This document shows positions 23,010 to 33,567 of a DNA stretch of 64,000 nucleotides, in pieces. The stretch comes from Saxidomus purpurata (lineage: Eukaryota; Mollusca; Bivalvia; Venerida; Veneridae): NCBI GenBank assembly GCA_022818135.1, contig JAFMSR010000009.1:12292948-12356947 (forward strand), written 5' to 3'. How positions within the stretch are numbered: position 1 is the first letter of the stretch; each line of letters begins with the position of its first letter. A program made the position numbers and the translations under genes. The notes under the pieces are model-generated. The model was not told the origin of the DNA and ran no database searches. It saw nothing but the letters and a program-made list of their open reading frames with translations.

Positions 23010-25633
23010 AGACCCAGACTGAGATAGGGAAGCTAATATCAGTAGATGTTATGACAGATACGCGAACATCCAACATAGCTTTAGCATCTCAAGACAATAA
23101 TGTCGTACTTGAACATGTTGGAGAAATCAATGCTAGAGCTGCTTCAGATATAAAAGAGTGCGATATTACTGGAATAGAAGTGGTACCACCTGATAGAATA
23201 GTCGTCTGTGATGGGAGAAGTATGAAAGTGAAGTGTTTTGATACACTAGATAACAAGATGGTATCTGAGAAAGTACTACCAGGGGGTAGGACGTTAAGTG
23301 GTTGCTGATTCACTTTAAGTGAGATTTTCGGTGTATGATCGCAAAAATGGCGGACTGACGGTTGATTTTTTATCTCCGTGTTAGCATTTTCACCTGGTAA
23401 GTAGCATTACATGAATATTTCTGGCAAATGATTACGCGGATTCGGCTCTACTGTTTATATGCTTCATTCGGTTTTTATTTCAAGTTCGTAGGTAGAGGAA
23501 TAAAAAAGTTATTGAAACAAAACCTTTGACAGGTCGTTTGTTTACACATGTCACAAGGCGAATGTTCTTGCTTGCAGTGTGCTTTTCTACCACTATATGT
23601 GCTTTTTGAAGACTTGCATGATCTGAAATGTTAGCGAGACACGACTCCTTCCTTTCTTGACGCTTTCCCTTATATTATAAATACTTTATGGCCGATAAAT
23701 ACTACTTCAATACCCATTTAGGTAGCTGACTCATACTTCAAGCACTTCTGGTGTTCTGATGCTTACATCATTCCCGCGTAGATCGTCCTCAACTGCCCCC
23801 AAATACTCCTTTCTGCAATTTTAAACTGTACAACACTTTATTATTTGTCAATCTGAACCATTTTGACCATTTTTGCGCATTTCCTAGAGATGTACAATAC
23901 CAAGAAAGCAATAGTACGTGAAAAAGGGACATTTGTTTGTTTTATATATGGAAATCGATGTCTCTATAATCATACCTGTATACAAATGTAATTCAGTTGC
24001 AGACTATTATAGTACTTACAGTAAAACAAATAAAAAAATATATAAGTGAGACAGTTTCTAACTACAATAACTGGAGTTTAGAAGTAACAGTTCTGTATAA
24101 AAGTGTAAATAGACTATTCGGTGGAGGATTCTGGTGGATGGACATGGATATTTATTCATACGACATAGAGGTTCGCTTAGACAGGCAGTTTTACAAAATG
24201 ATTAATTAATCGTCAAGCATTGACGGCATCGTGACGTCGTTTTCAGTTATTTAATAACAAAGACTTTTAAAATTTATTGCAAATCAACAAAACATATATA
24301 TTCTGTAAACAGCACATGGGTAAATCAAGTGTTGTCATGGATCGCGGATTCCGGTGACCGGGATATAGTATGTCCCTTTTTCACGTACTATTGCTTTCAC
24401 TAGTATTGTACATCTCTGGGAAATGCGTATAATGAAATAATAAAGTGTTGTACAGTTTAAAATTGCAGAAAGGAGTATTTGGGGATAGTTGAAGACGATC
24501 TACGCGGAAATGATGTAAGCATCAGAACACCAGAAGTGCTTGAAGTATGAGTCAGCTACCTAAATGGGTATTGAAGTAGTATTAATCGGCCATAAAGTAT
24601 TTACTATATAAGGGAAAGCGTCAAGAAATGAAGGAGTCGTGTCTCGCTAACATTTCAGATCATGCAAGTCTTCAAAAAGCACATATAGTAGTAGAAAAGC
24701 ACACTGCAAGCAAGAACATTCGCCTTGTGACATGTGTAAACAAACGACCTGTCAAAGGTTTTGTTTCAATAACTTTTTTATTCCTCTACCTACGAACTTG
24801 AAATAAAAAAACCGAGTGAAGCTTATAAACAGTAGAGCCGAATCCGCGTAATCATTTGCCAGAAATATTCATGTAATACTACTTACCAGGTGAAAATGCT
24901 AACACGGAGATAAAAAATCAACCGTCAGTCCGCCATTTTTGCGATCATACACCGAAAATCTCACTTAAAGTGAATCAGCAACCACTTAACGTCCTACCCC
25001 CTGACTACGTTCCACGCCATTTGATGTAGCAGTGATTTGCAGTAACAATGCCTAGTGTAGATTACATATACATGTACATTATGTCTGTTACAGACAGAAG
25101 TATCTCTACTAACCGTATTATAAAAGTGGATAACATATGCAATGGAGTCGTTTACTGTCAGGAGAAACTAGTCGTCTCATGTAATTTTGAACCAGGAGAA
25201 GTTATAATCCTCAATTTGATGGGCGAAACTGTTAAAATATTTCCAAAAAATATTTTCACTTTTCCTCGGTAGATTGCTGTAATTGCAGAAGGAACATTCA
25301 TATACGTTAGTGACTGTGGTTATAATAAAATGATTGTACAAAAATTGAGCTGGCAGGGAAAAGTAAACAGTTTCAAAGAAGAAGGGCACACAGAGCAACA
25401 AGGAATTCAGGAACTAGATGACGGCACTTTTCTCGTCTGCTTGAGGATAAAAAACGGAAACATCGTTAGAATGTCAAATAGTTGCAAGTCATGTAAGGTT
25501 ACTGGTCATGAGAAATTTCGCCAGATGTACCCAGAGGCAATTAAATATTGCAAGACATCTCTGACAAGACTGTATGTATCTTATTCTGACAGATACGGTT
25601 CTCCTTAAAGTATTCAAAGTAGAATGGCGTTGA
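23010..25633 (+). pseudogene. TRIM-like beta-propeller gene fragment, broken by a transposon
   Basis: A likely last exon of a bivalve TRIM/NHL-type protein, whose C-terminal beta-propeller usually binds substrate for an N-terminal RING ligase. RING and B-box parts are not seen upstream. A TTGCAG acceptor at 23004-23009 opens the frame. Blade-like text follows: VVPPDRIVVCDGRSMKVKCF, VSEKVL, then after the insertion RSTPFDVAV, IIKVDNICNGVVYCQEKLVV, AEGTFIYVSDC, KLSWQGKV, GIQELDDGTFLVC and FKVEWR with a stop at 25631. Disabling changes: a 1724-bp foldback insertion (23280-25003), a frameshift near 25040, an in-frame TAG at 25270 and a frameshift near 25600. Dropping the insertion and one ACTAC copy joins the two halves in one frame, so the insertion hit a coding sequence. 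The family is recognised from repeated bivalve sequence patterns; the exact member is unknown. Confidence 0.75.
23280..25003. mobile_element. 1724-bp foldback element with ~0.64-kb inverted arms and ACTAC target duplication
   Basis: The left arm (23280 to about 23932) and right arm (about 24371 to 25003) are inverted copies, about 95% alike by eye. The ends are CAGGGGGTAGGACGTTAAG and its inverse. ACTAC flanks both sides (23275-23279 and 25004-25008). The ~438-bp centre (23933-24370) is single-copy with no transposase; a 70-codon open frame at 23997-24209 resembles nothing known to me. Arms this long with a 5-bp duplication do not match a standard class that I can name confidently. Transib and some others make 5-bp duplications, and CAGGG ends are common in hAT, which makes 8-bp ones. 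Confidence 0.85.
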
Positions 25634-26515
25634 GAACAATGAAATTTCGGTTTGTTGAAACACAGTCAGAAATATGCAGAGACATTTCACTGTGTTGCCT
25701 TGCCAAACAGAACTCGCCGTATCAGGTGTTAAAATAAAAAAACTGAACAAAACAGTAGCTTAAGTATTCTAAATTGAATTTCTAAAATGTAGTAATCCAG
25801 GTTTGATATGTTCGCATTCAAATGCTTTAAACATATTACTACATGTTACGAAATCACTTGTAAATATTGTAAATAAATATAAAAAATTTCTCAGTATCAT
25901 GCTTGTGTAATGTGGTTGAATATAAACGTACGTGTCATGGGAACAAAGTACACATGAAAAAAAATGAATGGCATTTCTCATTTCATCCAAGTTCATCTTT
26001 TCTGTGAAATTCTGGAGGGTGGGGCGCGGGGTTCAGGTAAAGAACGTTTAGAATGACAACATTTTAGATATATCAACATCAATGTTTTCAAACAGAAAAT
26101 GTCGAAAAGATGACATCGTGTATTATATTCGATTACCGACGTATATTATTGTCCGAGTCCCAGTGTTTTGTAGATAACTGCAGTGTATTTCATTTAGGTA
26201 TTATTTAAAATAAAGACATTCTGCCACCTTTGAATGTCATAGCGTATGTAAAATTAGAAATATTAACCTGTCATTGGCTATTTGTTTCCGGTAAAAACAG
26301 TGGTGGTAATGGTTCTCTAATCAACTACTCTGTTTCATTATTCCGCGCTCTAAAATAAGTTCTTCGAAACAGATGTATACACGATTATTATAAAAAATAA
26401 TATTCATAGTCCATGTTGGTTTAATTAAAATTATTTCAAAATCCTTCAAGGTAAAACAGCACTAAACATAATATCATGAAAGCAGTACATTTGTACTAAA
26501 TATTCATAATTTATG
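25634..26515. other. Non-coding stretch, no feature supported
   Basis: AT-rich sequence downstream of the TRIM-like relic. Short frames on the minus strand lack recognisable character. The GC-rich patch GGGTGGGGCGCGGGG at about 26016 is isolated. Confidence 0.35.
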
Positions 26516-26600
26516 CTGATAATCAAGATTTGTAACTTAACTGTCGTATTTCAATGTGCAGTCAATCATGAAAAATAAACATGATAAATGTGAGACTTAA
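26516..26600 (+). repeat. Direct repeat copy 2, downstream of the TRIM-like relic
   Basis: Second copy of 22885-22978, about 90% alike by eye, lying some 3.6 kb away on the other side of the relic. Confidence 0.7.
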
Positions 26601-27088
26601 AATAGTTCTTGAGGCATAAGAACTATGCTGTTTTTGCCTCATATCTGATATTATTAGTGTTTCACTTAATATGTTTCCCCTAAGACAGTTGTATCTCTAC
26701 TAGATAGTTTGTTTAACATTACAAGATGTGATTATAAATTTTTCCTTTTTGTCTTTTGAAGGAAGTTTTTACACTGTGTTCATGCAGATCATAACCAGTT
26801 TGTTGAGGCGTGCAGTCTGTTTTCTATAATAATGTCTTTATTTAAAGAAGGTTTACACATAAAGCAATGCTCAAAACATACAAAACTTATTTACAATGTG
26901 GCCTTCTAGAACAGAAACAAAAAAGGCAAAGAAAAACGGTAAATGAAACAACTACTGTATATACATTTATGCAAATATACATTCGATCCCGACAAACACT
27001 CGTCATTACCTCAATAAGTGATTATAATTATCAATTATACAGAACACATAGTTAATCTAAATTTATCTAAACGTAGCACATGTGGAAT

Positions 27089-29376
27089 TTATATTCTTGA
27101 AATGGTAGATAATTGCTGCTGTTTTTGAAAAAGGAAGTTCTTGTATTTGTATTTGAAAGATGATATTGAAGAGATATTTTTGATTTCAAGAGGTTTTTTA
27201 TTCCAAATTATTGATCTGTCACTATCAGAAAATACACACTCAACAGGAGCAGTAGACAAGTTGAATGTTTGATGAGTGGAGAACAGCTTATTGATGTTTT
27301 TAAAAGATGAAATTCCAATGCTGTCTTTCTTCTTTTGCTGTGTAGTATACATGTATGTTGGTGTGCAAACACCAAAAGAATCACTTAATATCTCCTTGAC
27401 TTGAGCTTGTTCCACTCACTCTTCAAGTGTACTATCAACAAGCAGTCCAAAATGATCTGAGAGAAGTGTGACCTCTTGGTCACCGTGGAATGTTACATAT
27501 CCTTCTTGGACATCTGTAAGACTGAGTCCTGAAAGGGCAGTGATAAGTTCCGTGTTTTCTGGACGGATATCAATTTTTTCAACCAAGTTGTAGCTGAAAC
27601 TGTCTCTGTCAGCTGCAACCATTTCCTCTGAATCAGTGATGTTTAGTTTTGGCAGGAGTTTTTTCATAGTACCAAGGAAGACGCCAGACTCTGTTTTCAT
27701 TTTCTTGAGATCACTGACACATTTCTGTTCTTAACATTCTATGACTGATAGGTCAACAGTCTCTTTCTCAAAAAGTTTGGTCAGTTTCCCAAGTGTACAG
27801 CAGACTTCACACAGCGAGTGGATGAAGGGTATTTTGGGGTAGATTTTCATCAGTTTTAGAAGAGATACTGTAGGTATTCAAGATTTGTCACATAATGTTT
27901 TACCACGACCTTCAGCAACAGCATTTTCAAGATCTATACAGATTGCCTCATACATTTTTCTCACCGCTTGTATGGCATTTCTCATAACTCAGCCTCCCGG
28001 TAGTGTGCACAGCTTTCTTGACAGTCAAATTGTTGTCAGATTCTGATTCACCAACTTGTTTCGATTTCATTAAGGCTGCTGGACTTCACAGTGCTGTAGT
28101 TATAATACTTGTACTGGGGTTCATCAGCAGACTTGATTTGCTGAACACTGTCGAATGCCTTTGACATTGCCAGTTGTAACCGGTGATTCATGCAATGCAC
28201 AGCTATAACATGTGGATTGTCCCTTTTCAGATGAGTTACAAACACCATGATTTTGCCTGTCATGACAGATGGTCCATCACTAGCAAAAGAGGTCATTCTC
28301 TGCAGTGGAATGTCATTCTTCTGTTAGTAGTTCTTCAAGGAGCAATAGATGGTGTCTGTAGTGTCATTTGGTAACTGGATATCTTGTAGAAAAGACATTT
28401 GAACAGTTTTATTTCTGACGTAATTCGCCACTACAGCGAGATCTTTACAAGCAGACACGTCAGTGTGTTTATCAATCATAACTTCAAGGGTTTCACTAGA
28501 TTTCATGTTTTCAACTATCTTCTCCTCAACAACCTCGGCCTGACATTCAAGGAATTCGTCAACAGATTTGTGTCCTGTGTAATTGGCATGCAAGGTAAGG
28601 CAAGTACTTCGCACCAAGATCACAACACAGATATATGAATGGTTTAAACAGTTGCGTGTGGCAGCTTGTGTTGAATGAGAAAGTACAGAACTTTCTGAGC
28701 ATCTTTCAAGGCATTGGCTTCATCGGAGGACATTTTGTTTGTCACGGATTCTATGTTAGCCTCTTTAGATAGTTCAAGTGACCTGGTTTCTTTGTGTTGA
28801 CCCGAGTTTGAATGCTTATTGATGGCGTCCAGAGGAAGGGATGTACAACCGACACTGACCCACACGTGACGTTGTTTTTACCTTTTCGCACACAAGTTAC
28901 AGTATATTGCTTCATAACTGTGACCATCAGGGCTGGTCTCTACCTGGTCGACCGTCCGTCCATTTAGTGTTGAGGGATGTACCGTGTCCACTGTTCTTCT
29001 TGCGTTTGGCCAAATCAGGGTAGGCAGATGATGAAGGGGAAGTCAAGCCGTTGTCTGCGACATTATCTGTGGGCAGTCTGTAAAAAAATGAAATGAATAT
29101 ACAATTAGATTTAATTTTAGTTCCGAACATCTTTTTATAATGTAAATGTATAAAACTCGCTAAAGGCAGGTTTTCAGTCCCTTCCGTAGGTAGGCCAGGA
29201 TAATGGGCAAAATTTAATTTGTGTTATATTCATTGTACATTATATTAATATTGACCATAAAATTCTCTTCAACTCACCTTTTAGTTGAAGACAGAACCTC
29301 GATAACCGAAGGATCACTAGCAGAGGATTCTGAAAATGGGACGGAAGCAACAGGAATAGAAACATCATATGTAGAC
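27089..29376 (-). pseudogene. Degenerate hAT-transposase-derived gene (KIAA1586/C17orf113/ZNF862-like)
   Basis: Read on the minus strand, a 99-bp exon (29376-29278, ending AAAAG|GTGAGT) splices in phase to an exon starting at 29077 after a TTTTTTTACAG acceptor. Further on come a zinc-finger-like block (YCNLC near 28880, then VGCTSLPLDAINKH and SGQHKE) and the RNase-H-fold region of domesticated hAT proteins: VMIDKHTDVS, VRNKTVQMSFLQDIQLP, DTIYCSLKNY, FASDGPSVMTGK and LKRDNPHVIAVHCMNHRLQL. A C-terminal region containing ITALSGLSL follows at 27416-27700. The reading frame breaks near 28945, 28645, 28320 and 27720 and elsewhere by stops and frameshifts, so the copy is probably dead. In this family the transposase fold is kept but catalytic residues are often lost. 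Exon limits beyond the first two are not secure. Confidence 0.7.
29278..29376 (-). pseudogene. Exon of the hAT-derived pseudogene, splice sites intact
   Basis: On the minus strand it follows TTTTCAG and ends at GTGAGT. It translates as SerThrTyrAspVal... to ...SerSerThrLys and is rich in Ser. The phase (2 nt left over) matches the next exon at 29077. Confidence 0.55.
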
Positions 29377-30284
29377 CTGAAAACAAACAAATAAGTTTTA
29401 ATAAATTTTGCAGTTATGCATACCCTTTTTCGGTCATTTATCAACGTTATATTTTGGTAGTTACCGGCAGAAGGTATATGGATTTGTTTTTAAAATGAAG
29501 ATTAAATCAAAGTATCATAAATGTCAGCTTGGAACTATTTTTTATGTACAATAATGATTTATAGCGTTCGTTTAATTGATTCACATTAGTTTGAAAATAA
29601 AGTGTCAAAATTTAAGTTTTACATCAAATTGATTGAACATGAAAAGTGTGTTACGAAGATTTTACTTTGATTTTATCGTACTATATTGATTAGCGTAGGG
29701 GAAAAGTTCCAATGGCTGTTGTAGGGCACAATCCAATTCTCGTGCACTATGGAAGGTATGCAAAGACTATGAAAGGTAATCACTTTTCAAAAATATGCCA
29801 CGAAACTCATTCGACTAACTTTTTATTTCCTTGCTATCAACAAGCATCTCGTTCGAAGAACAAAACTTTATAACCGTTATATGGGAAACACTATTTACAT
29901 AATCCCTATACCGCATGCACTTGTGAGAAAAATAACTTAAAACAAAAATTACGGAATGCACTATGATTGGAGAACAACTAATAATCATGTTTGTTTTTTG
30001 CAACTTAGCAATTTTTTTTTTTATTGCGATGCCTTGCGTTTTGCGGAAGGCATGACTAGCATGTTTAAAGCTGGTTTAGATAATTAGTAATTCGCTAACT
30101 TACTTCTTACTTCTTAGAACCTACAGTACACAATGCAAGCATTCACAACGAAGCAAGTATAATATAAAGTTGCTTTATTATATCCCAGGAGGAGTACCGA
30201 TATCACGCAGCTGTTTATATTAAGTTTATACTAAAGCTTGAAGCTTATCGAGTCACCCTCGAGTCCATTTCCTTTCCTTTACAT
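29377..30284. other. Non-coding stretch, no gene seen
   Basis: Would contain the promoter and first exon of the hAT-derived gene if they survive; none could be identified. A short SINE 3'-end fragment (AAGCTTATCGAGTCACCCTCGAGTCC) lies at 30241-30266. Confidence 0.35.
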
Positions 30285-30740
30285 AGACATATTACAGGAA
30301 AAACTTGCGAGTTTAAAAACGCAACTACTTAGATCTAGAGCTTTGCTGAATGGCAATGTCAAGCGGACCTCTACCAAGATCATTCAAATGATGCCTGGCT
30401 CTATCCCGGAAGTCATTTGTTTTACATTGGCTTATATAGCAACGTGTTTAAACCCTGTCATAGAAATGAGATAGTTTGTGTGTGGGATGGCCTAGTGGAC
30501 CTCTAACAAGATCACGCCTGTAGGGCCAGCATATGGCCACACACGTTGGGTCACTTGTTTTACAAAGACGTATATACTAGGAAAAAATACAAAGCCAAGA
30601 ACTTAGATAAATGGTGTTGGGGCATTGTCTAGTTTGTTCGGATCATGCCCCTTGAGGTGACATTGGTCCAATTCCGGGGCTCACTTATTTTACATTGACT
30701 TATATAGAAATAAATTGAAAACAACCCTATGTTCATAACC
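30285..30740 (+). repeat. Core fragment of a Helentron-like tandem-core repeat
   Basis: At least three diverged units with GGACCTCTACCAAGAT, GGGTCACTTGTTTTACA and GGCTTATATAG text, as in the cores at 36534 and 38645. The diagnostic 5' hairpin and 3' GGGCCATCTTGGCCC end are missing. Confidence 0.65.
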
Positions 30741-31930
30741 ACAAGACATTTAAATAAATCTCACCAGTGGCTAATGGATAACTAATAAAACATTCAGGGT
30801 TTGGTATGGTTACATTTACTGAAACTACCGAATATTCATCAAAACAACGCCTCCTGGTGTAATAATGGAACTATATATTATGCTTCTCTACTTCCTGACA
30901 CTGTAGGTTGTTAATGCAAAATATGGGTTAACAGCAAGAAAATATACAATAAGAAATAAACATTCTGTTGTTTATGCTTACATTTTAAAATACAGCTAAG
31001 AATGAAAACTTCGGTTGTGAAATGAAGCACTTAACATAAGGAAGCATTGAACCCATTTATCGGCTGATCGACAACGGTACAGAAGAATATCCCTAAAATC
31101 GGCATTAAACTCGTTTTTGCCACGCAAATGGACGTTTCTCGGTAATTTAGAACAGTCATAATTACAAAATGTACCCGTTATTGTCAATATTGTGTGGCTT
31201 TGTGAATTTCACATACCACGAGGGTTAGCGATAATGTCAACTCCGCGAGGCAATGAAATCGCCATTCTTTGACATTAACTTTATACCATGTTTTAGCAGT
31301 TTATGTAGCAAAAACAGTAGCCTGATAGTTGCACGAAGATCCCTTAAATACTTTTGTTTATATACACGCGAAAGGGGAGAGGTTCCCAGGATCACATTGA
31401 TTTTACGGGTTTAGAAAAATAGATTTACTGGTAAGATAATGATAGGCCCATGTTCCATTCACTCTAAAACAGTGTTGACCGTTGTATTCATATCATTTCT
31501 TCATGAAAAAGAGTTTACAGCAAGCATTTTTACAATATCGTTCAGAAAAAAAAACTACGCTGTATTTCTAACATATGCATCGATTTAAAAAGCAAAGTTA
31601 AGAACGATTTTGATACGGTTAAAGATCATTTCCACTGGTACGACATCTTTCTTGGTAAACTATGCTAAGATCTATAATTGTGATTTTGGGACTTTAAATT
31701 AAAATTAAAAGAAAGAAAAACGAGATAATTTAAAATTGCTATAACACGATTTTAATTTTCAGTATTTTCATCTTTGGTTTCTTATTTAAATAAAATTGTA
31801 GTATTGCTAAACATGTTGCAATGGAATACGTACGGTACTAAATCAAATGAAAGTGATAATTAACTTGACCTCTTGGAAATTCTTACAACTTGTAGTCCAA
31901 TCCATTTGCTCTCTTTCATTGATTTGAGTT
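30741..31930. other. Non-coding stretch, no gene seen
   Basis: No supported coding region or repeat end. Confidence 0.35.
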
Positions 31931-31942
31931 TATGCATGAATG

Positions 31943-31978
31943 CAAGGTCTTTCAAATAGTACTATTTGAAAGACCTTG
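31943..31978. mobile_element. 36-bp perfect palindrome flanked by a perfect 7-bp duplication
   Basis: CAAGGTCTTTCAAATAGT is followed immediately by its exact inverse. ATGAATG stands directly on each side (31936-31942 and 31979-31985). The terminal sequence recurs in the 42-bp element at 19482 and as a single arm at 10791-10808. The simplest reading is a minimal transposon or an excision/deletion derivative made only of its two end repeats. Confidence 0.7.
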
Positions 31979-31985
31979 ATGAATG

Positions 31986-33389
31986 TTAAATGTAAAAAAA
32001 ATATTTAGTAAAATATTATTAAACCAAACTAGTTTTATAGAAGTGATATAGCGCTTCTTTGCGGGGCTTGGCAAGTGTGCGAAAGGTGTCGAATGCTTTC
32101 TCAATATTCTTTCACGAAAAAAATCGACTGACCTGCATCTTGGTCGTCTCTAGTCTACAAGTGCGAGAGTCGGTTATGTTTGTAATTGTGCTTATTGGGT
32201 CCACCATCCTCGTTCGAGGTATAGTCGGTACGACCCGTAGAGTCGGTTATAGGCCTTCGTTTTATTTATATTCTCTCTAAGAACAATAATCGATACATAC
32301 CAAAAGTGTTGTTATGCTGAAGTTGTGTCCCTTGCGTGATACTATTGAGCAGGAAACCGCAGTCTGCCTTTGTTACTGTACGTTGAACACTCATTTAAAT
32401 CACAGGCAAACCCCGGCGCCCCACGCACCGGGTCAGACCCCTCTCCTACCCTGTTACCCATATATATATGTATATATATATATCGCGCAAACACATATAA
32501 AATCTATTGTTTACAAGTATGCCTACGGTATATATCTAAACTGGGTCCTTATATTACGTAATATACGGACCCTAATCTAAAACAAAATAGTAAATTTCAA
32601 GGTATACTTCGTATGTGGGTCCTAATATAAAAGGAACCAGTTTGTAGGCCTTTAAATAGTGCATGTTTTTTCTTTTTGAATTTTTCTATTTTGTTTTAAG
32701 AGAGAGGGGTCGTGCCCCACGCCCTTGTAGAAATGAGAGAGGTCTCAAAAAGTGTCAATACCTTTCGGTTGGGGCTAATGATTTAGCAACGGATCCTCAC
32801 AGTTTCAACATGGTCCCCTCCCCTTTTCTCCTAAAAAAATAAACTGAACTGAACCCTCGGTCATATTTATAACCTGGAAATGTCAGACCCTAACTACTGC
32901 ATGTAATTCCCTTTAATTAATTTATTTTAATTAGATCTACTGAACTGTATACAGCTGTATTTATTTTTCATAGTTTCAGTTAGATCCACTAGCGGAATGT
33001 AAAAATTGTATTTCTTTTTCCGCCTCCCTCACTGGGCGTGCCTCGTGGCCCATTTCACCCTTCGCTTATTATCGGCGTGACCTTCCAAAATTAGAACAAC
33101 CCACATGATCAAATAACGCTGCATACATTGTACGCCAGGCCGCATGTCAATCATGCGTAACTACGCCACACCAGCCGCATTACTCATTAACAGGTGCTTT
33201 GCAAACACTACACAAAATAGGGCAACGGTTGAATGTATTTTTTCTGACACTAATTACTGTTTTCGTGTAAATAAAATATATTCTGTATCTCAGACTTGAA
33301 ATATCAAATGCGACTGCGCAAAAGGCATTCGATTAATTTGGCAATAATTTATAGTTTGTTGCTTCGCTCTTGAATTTCATTGATTGTAA
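31986..33389. other. Upstream flank of the Sp gene, no gene seen
   Basis: Contains a TA-repeat patch at 32461-32483 and some GC-richer text near 32400-32450 and 33020-33060. Short open frames at 32059-32580 lack protein character. No TATA box could be assigned. Confidence 0.35.
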
Positions 33390-33407
33390 GGGGAGGGTGT
33401 GACGTCA
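33390..33407 (+). promoter_or_regulatory. Candidate GC/GT-type box and perfect CRE before the Sp gene
   Basis: GGGGAGGGTG (33390-33399) resembles Sp/KLF binding sites. It directly adjoins TGACGTCA (33400-33407), the full CREB/ATF palindrome. The pair lies about 140 bp upstream of the start codon at 33544, within plausible promoter or 5' UTR range. Function is inferred from motif match only. Confidence 0.45.
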
Positions 33408-33543
33408 ATAGAGGCGAGGTCAACAAGAAAGGATCAGTAAAGTCGAAAGACTAATTTGAATATTTAACAATTTTTTGAGGAAATAAATTAACACGATAAG
33501 AATTTGGCAGTGATAATTGTAAAAGGATAACATACGAACAAAT

Positions 33544-33567
33544 ATGCCGAACGAGTCTGCAGGTCAG
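33544..33567 (+). CDS. SP1/3/4: Sp gene exon 1 (start codon)
   Basis: Encodes MPNESAGQ. The donor CAG|GTTGGT was chosen over the nearby GCAG|GTCAGG because only the former keeps phase 0 with exon 2. Confidence 0.75.

Noticed and set aside
23997..24209. 70-codon frame in the centre of the foldback element as a possible transposase remnant
   Set aside because: Too short, no DDE/D or zinc-finger text, and AT-rich chance frames of this size are common here.
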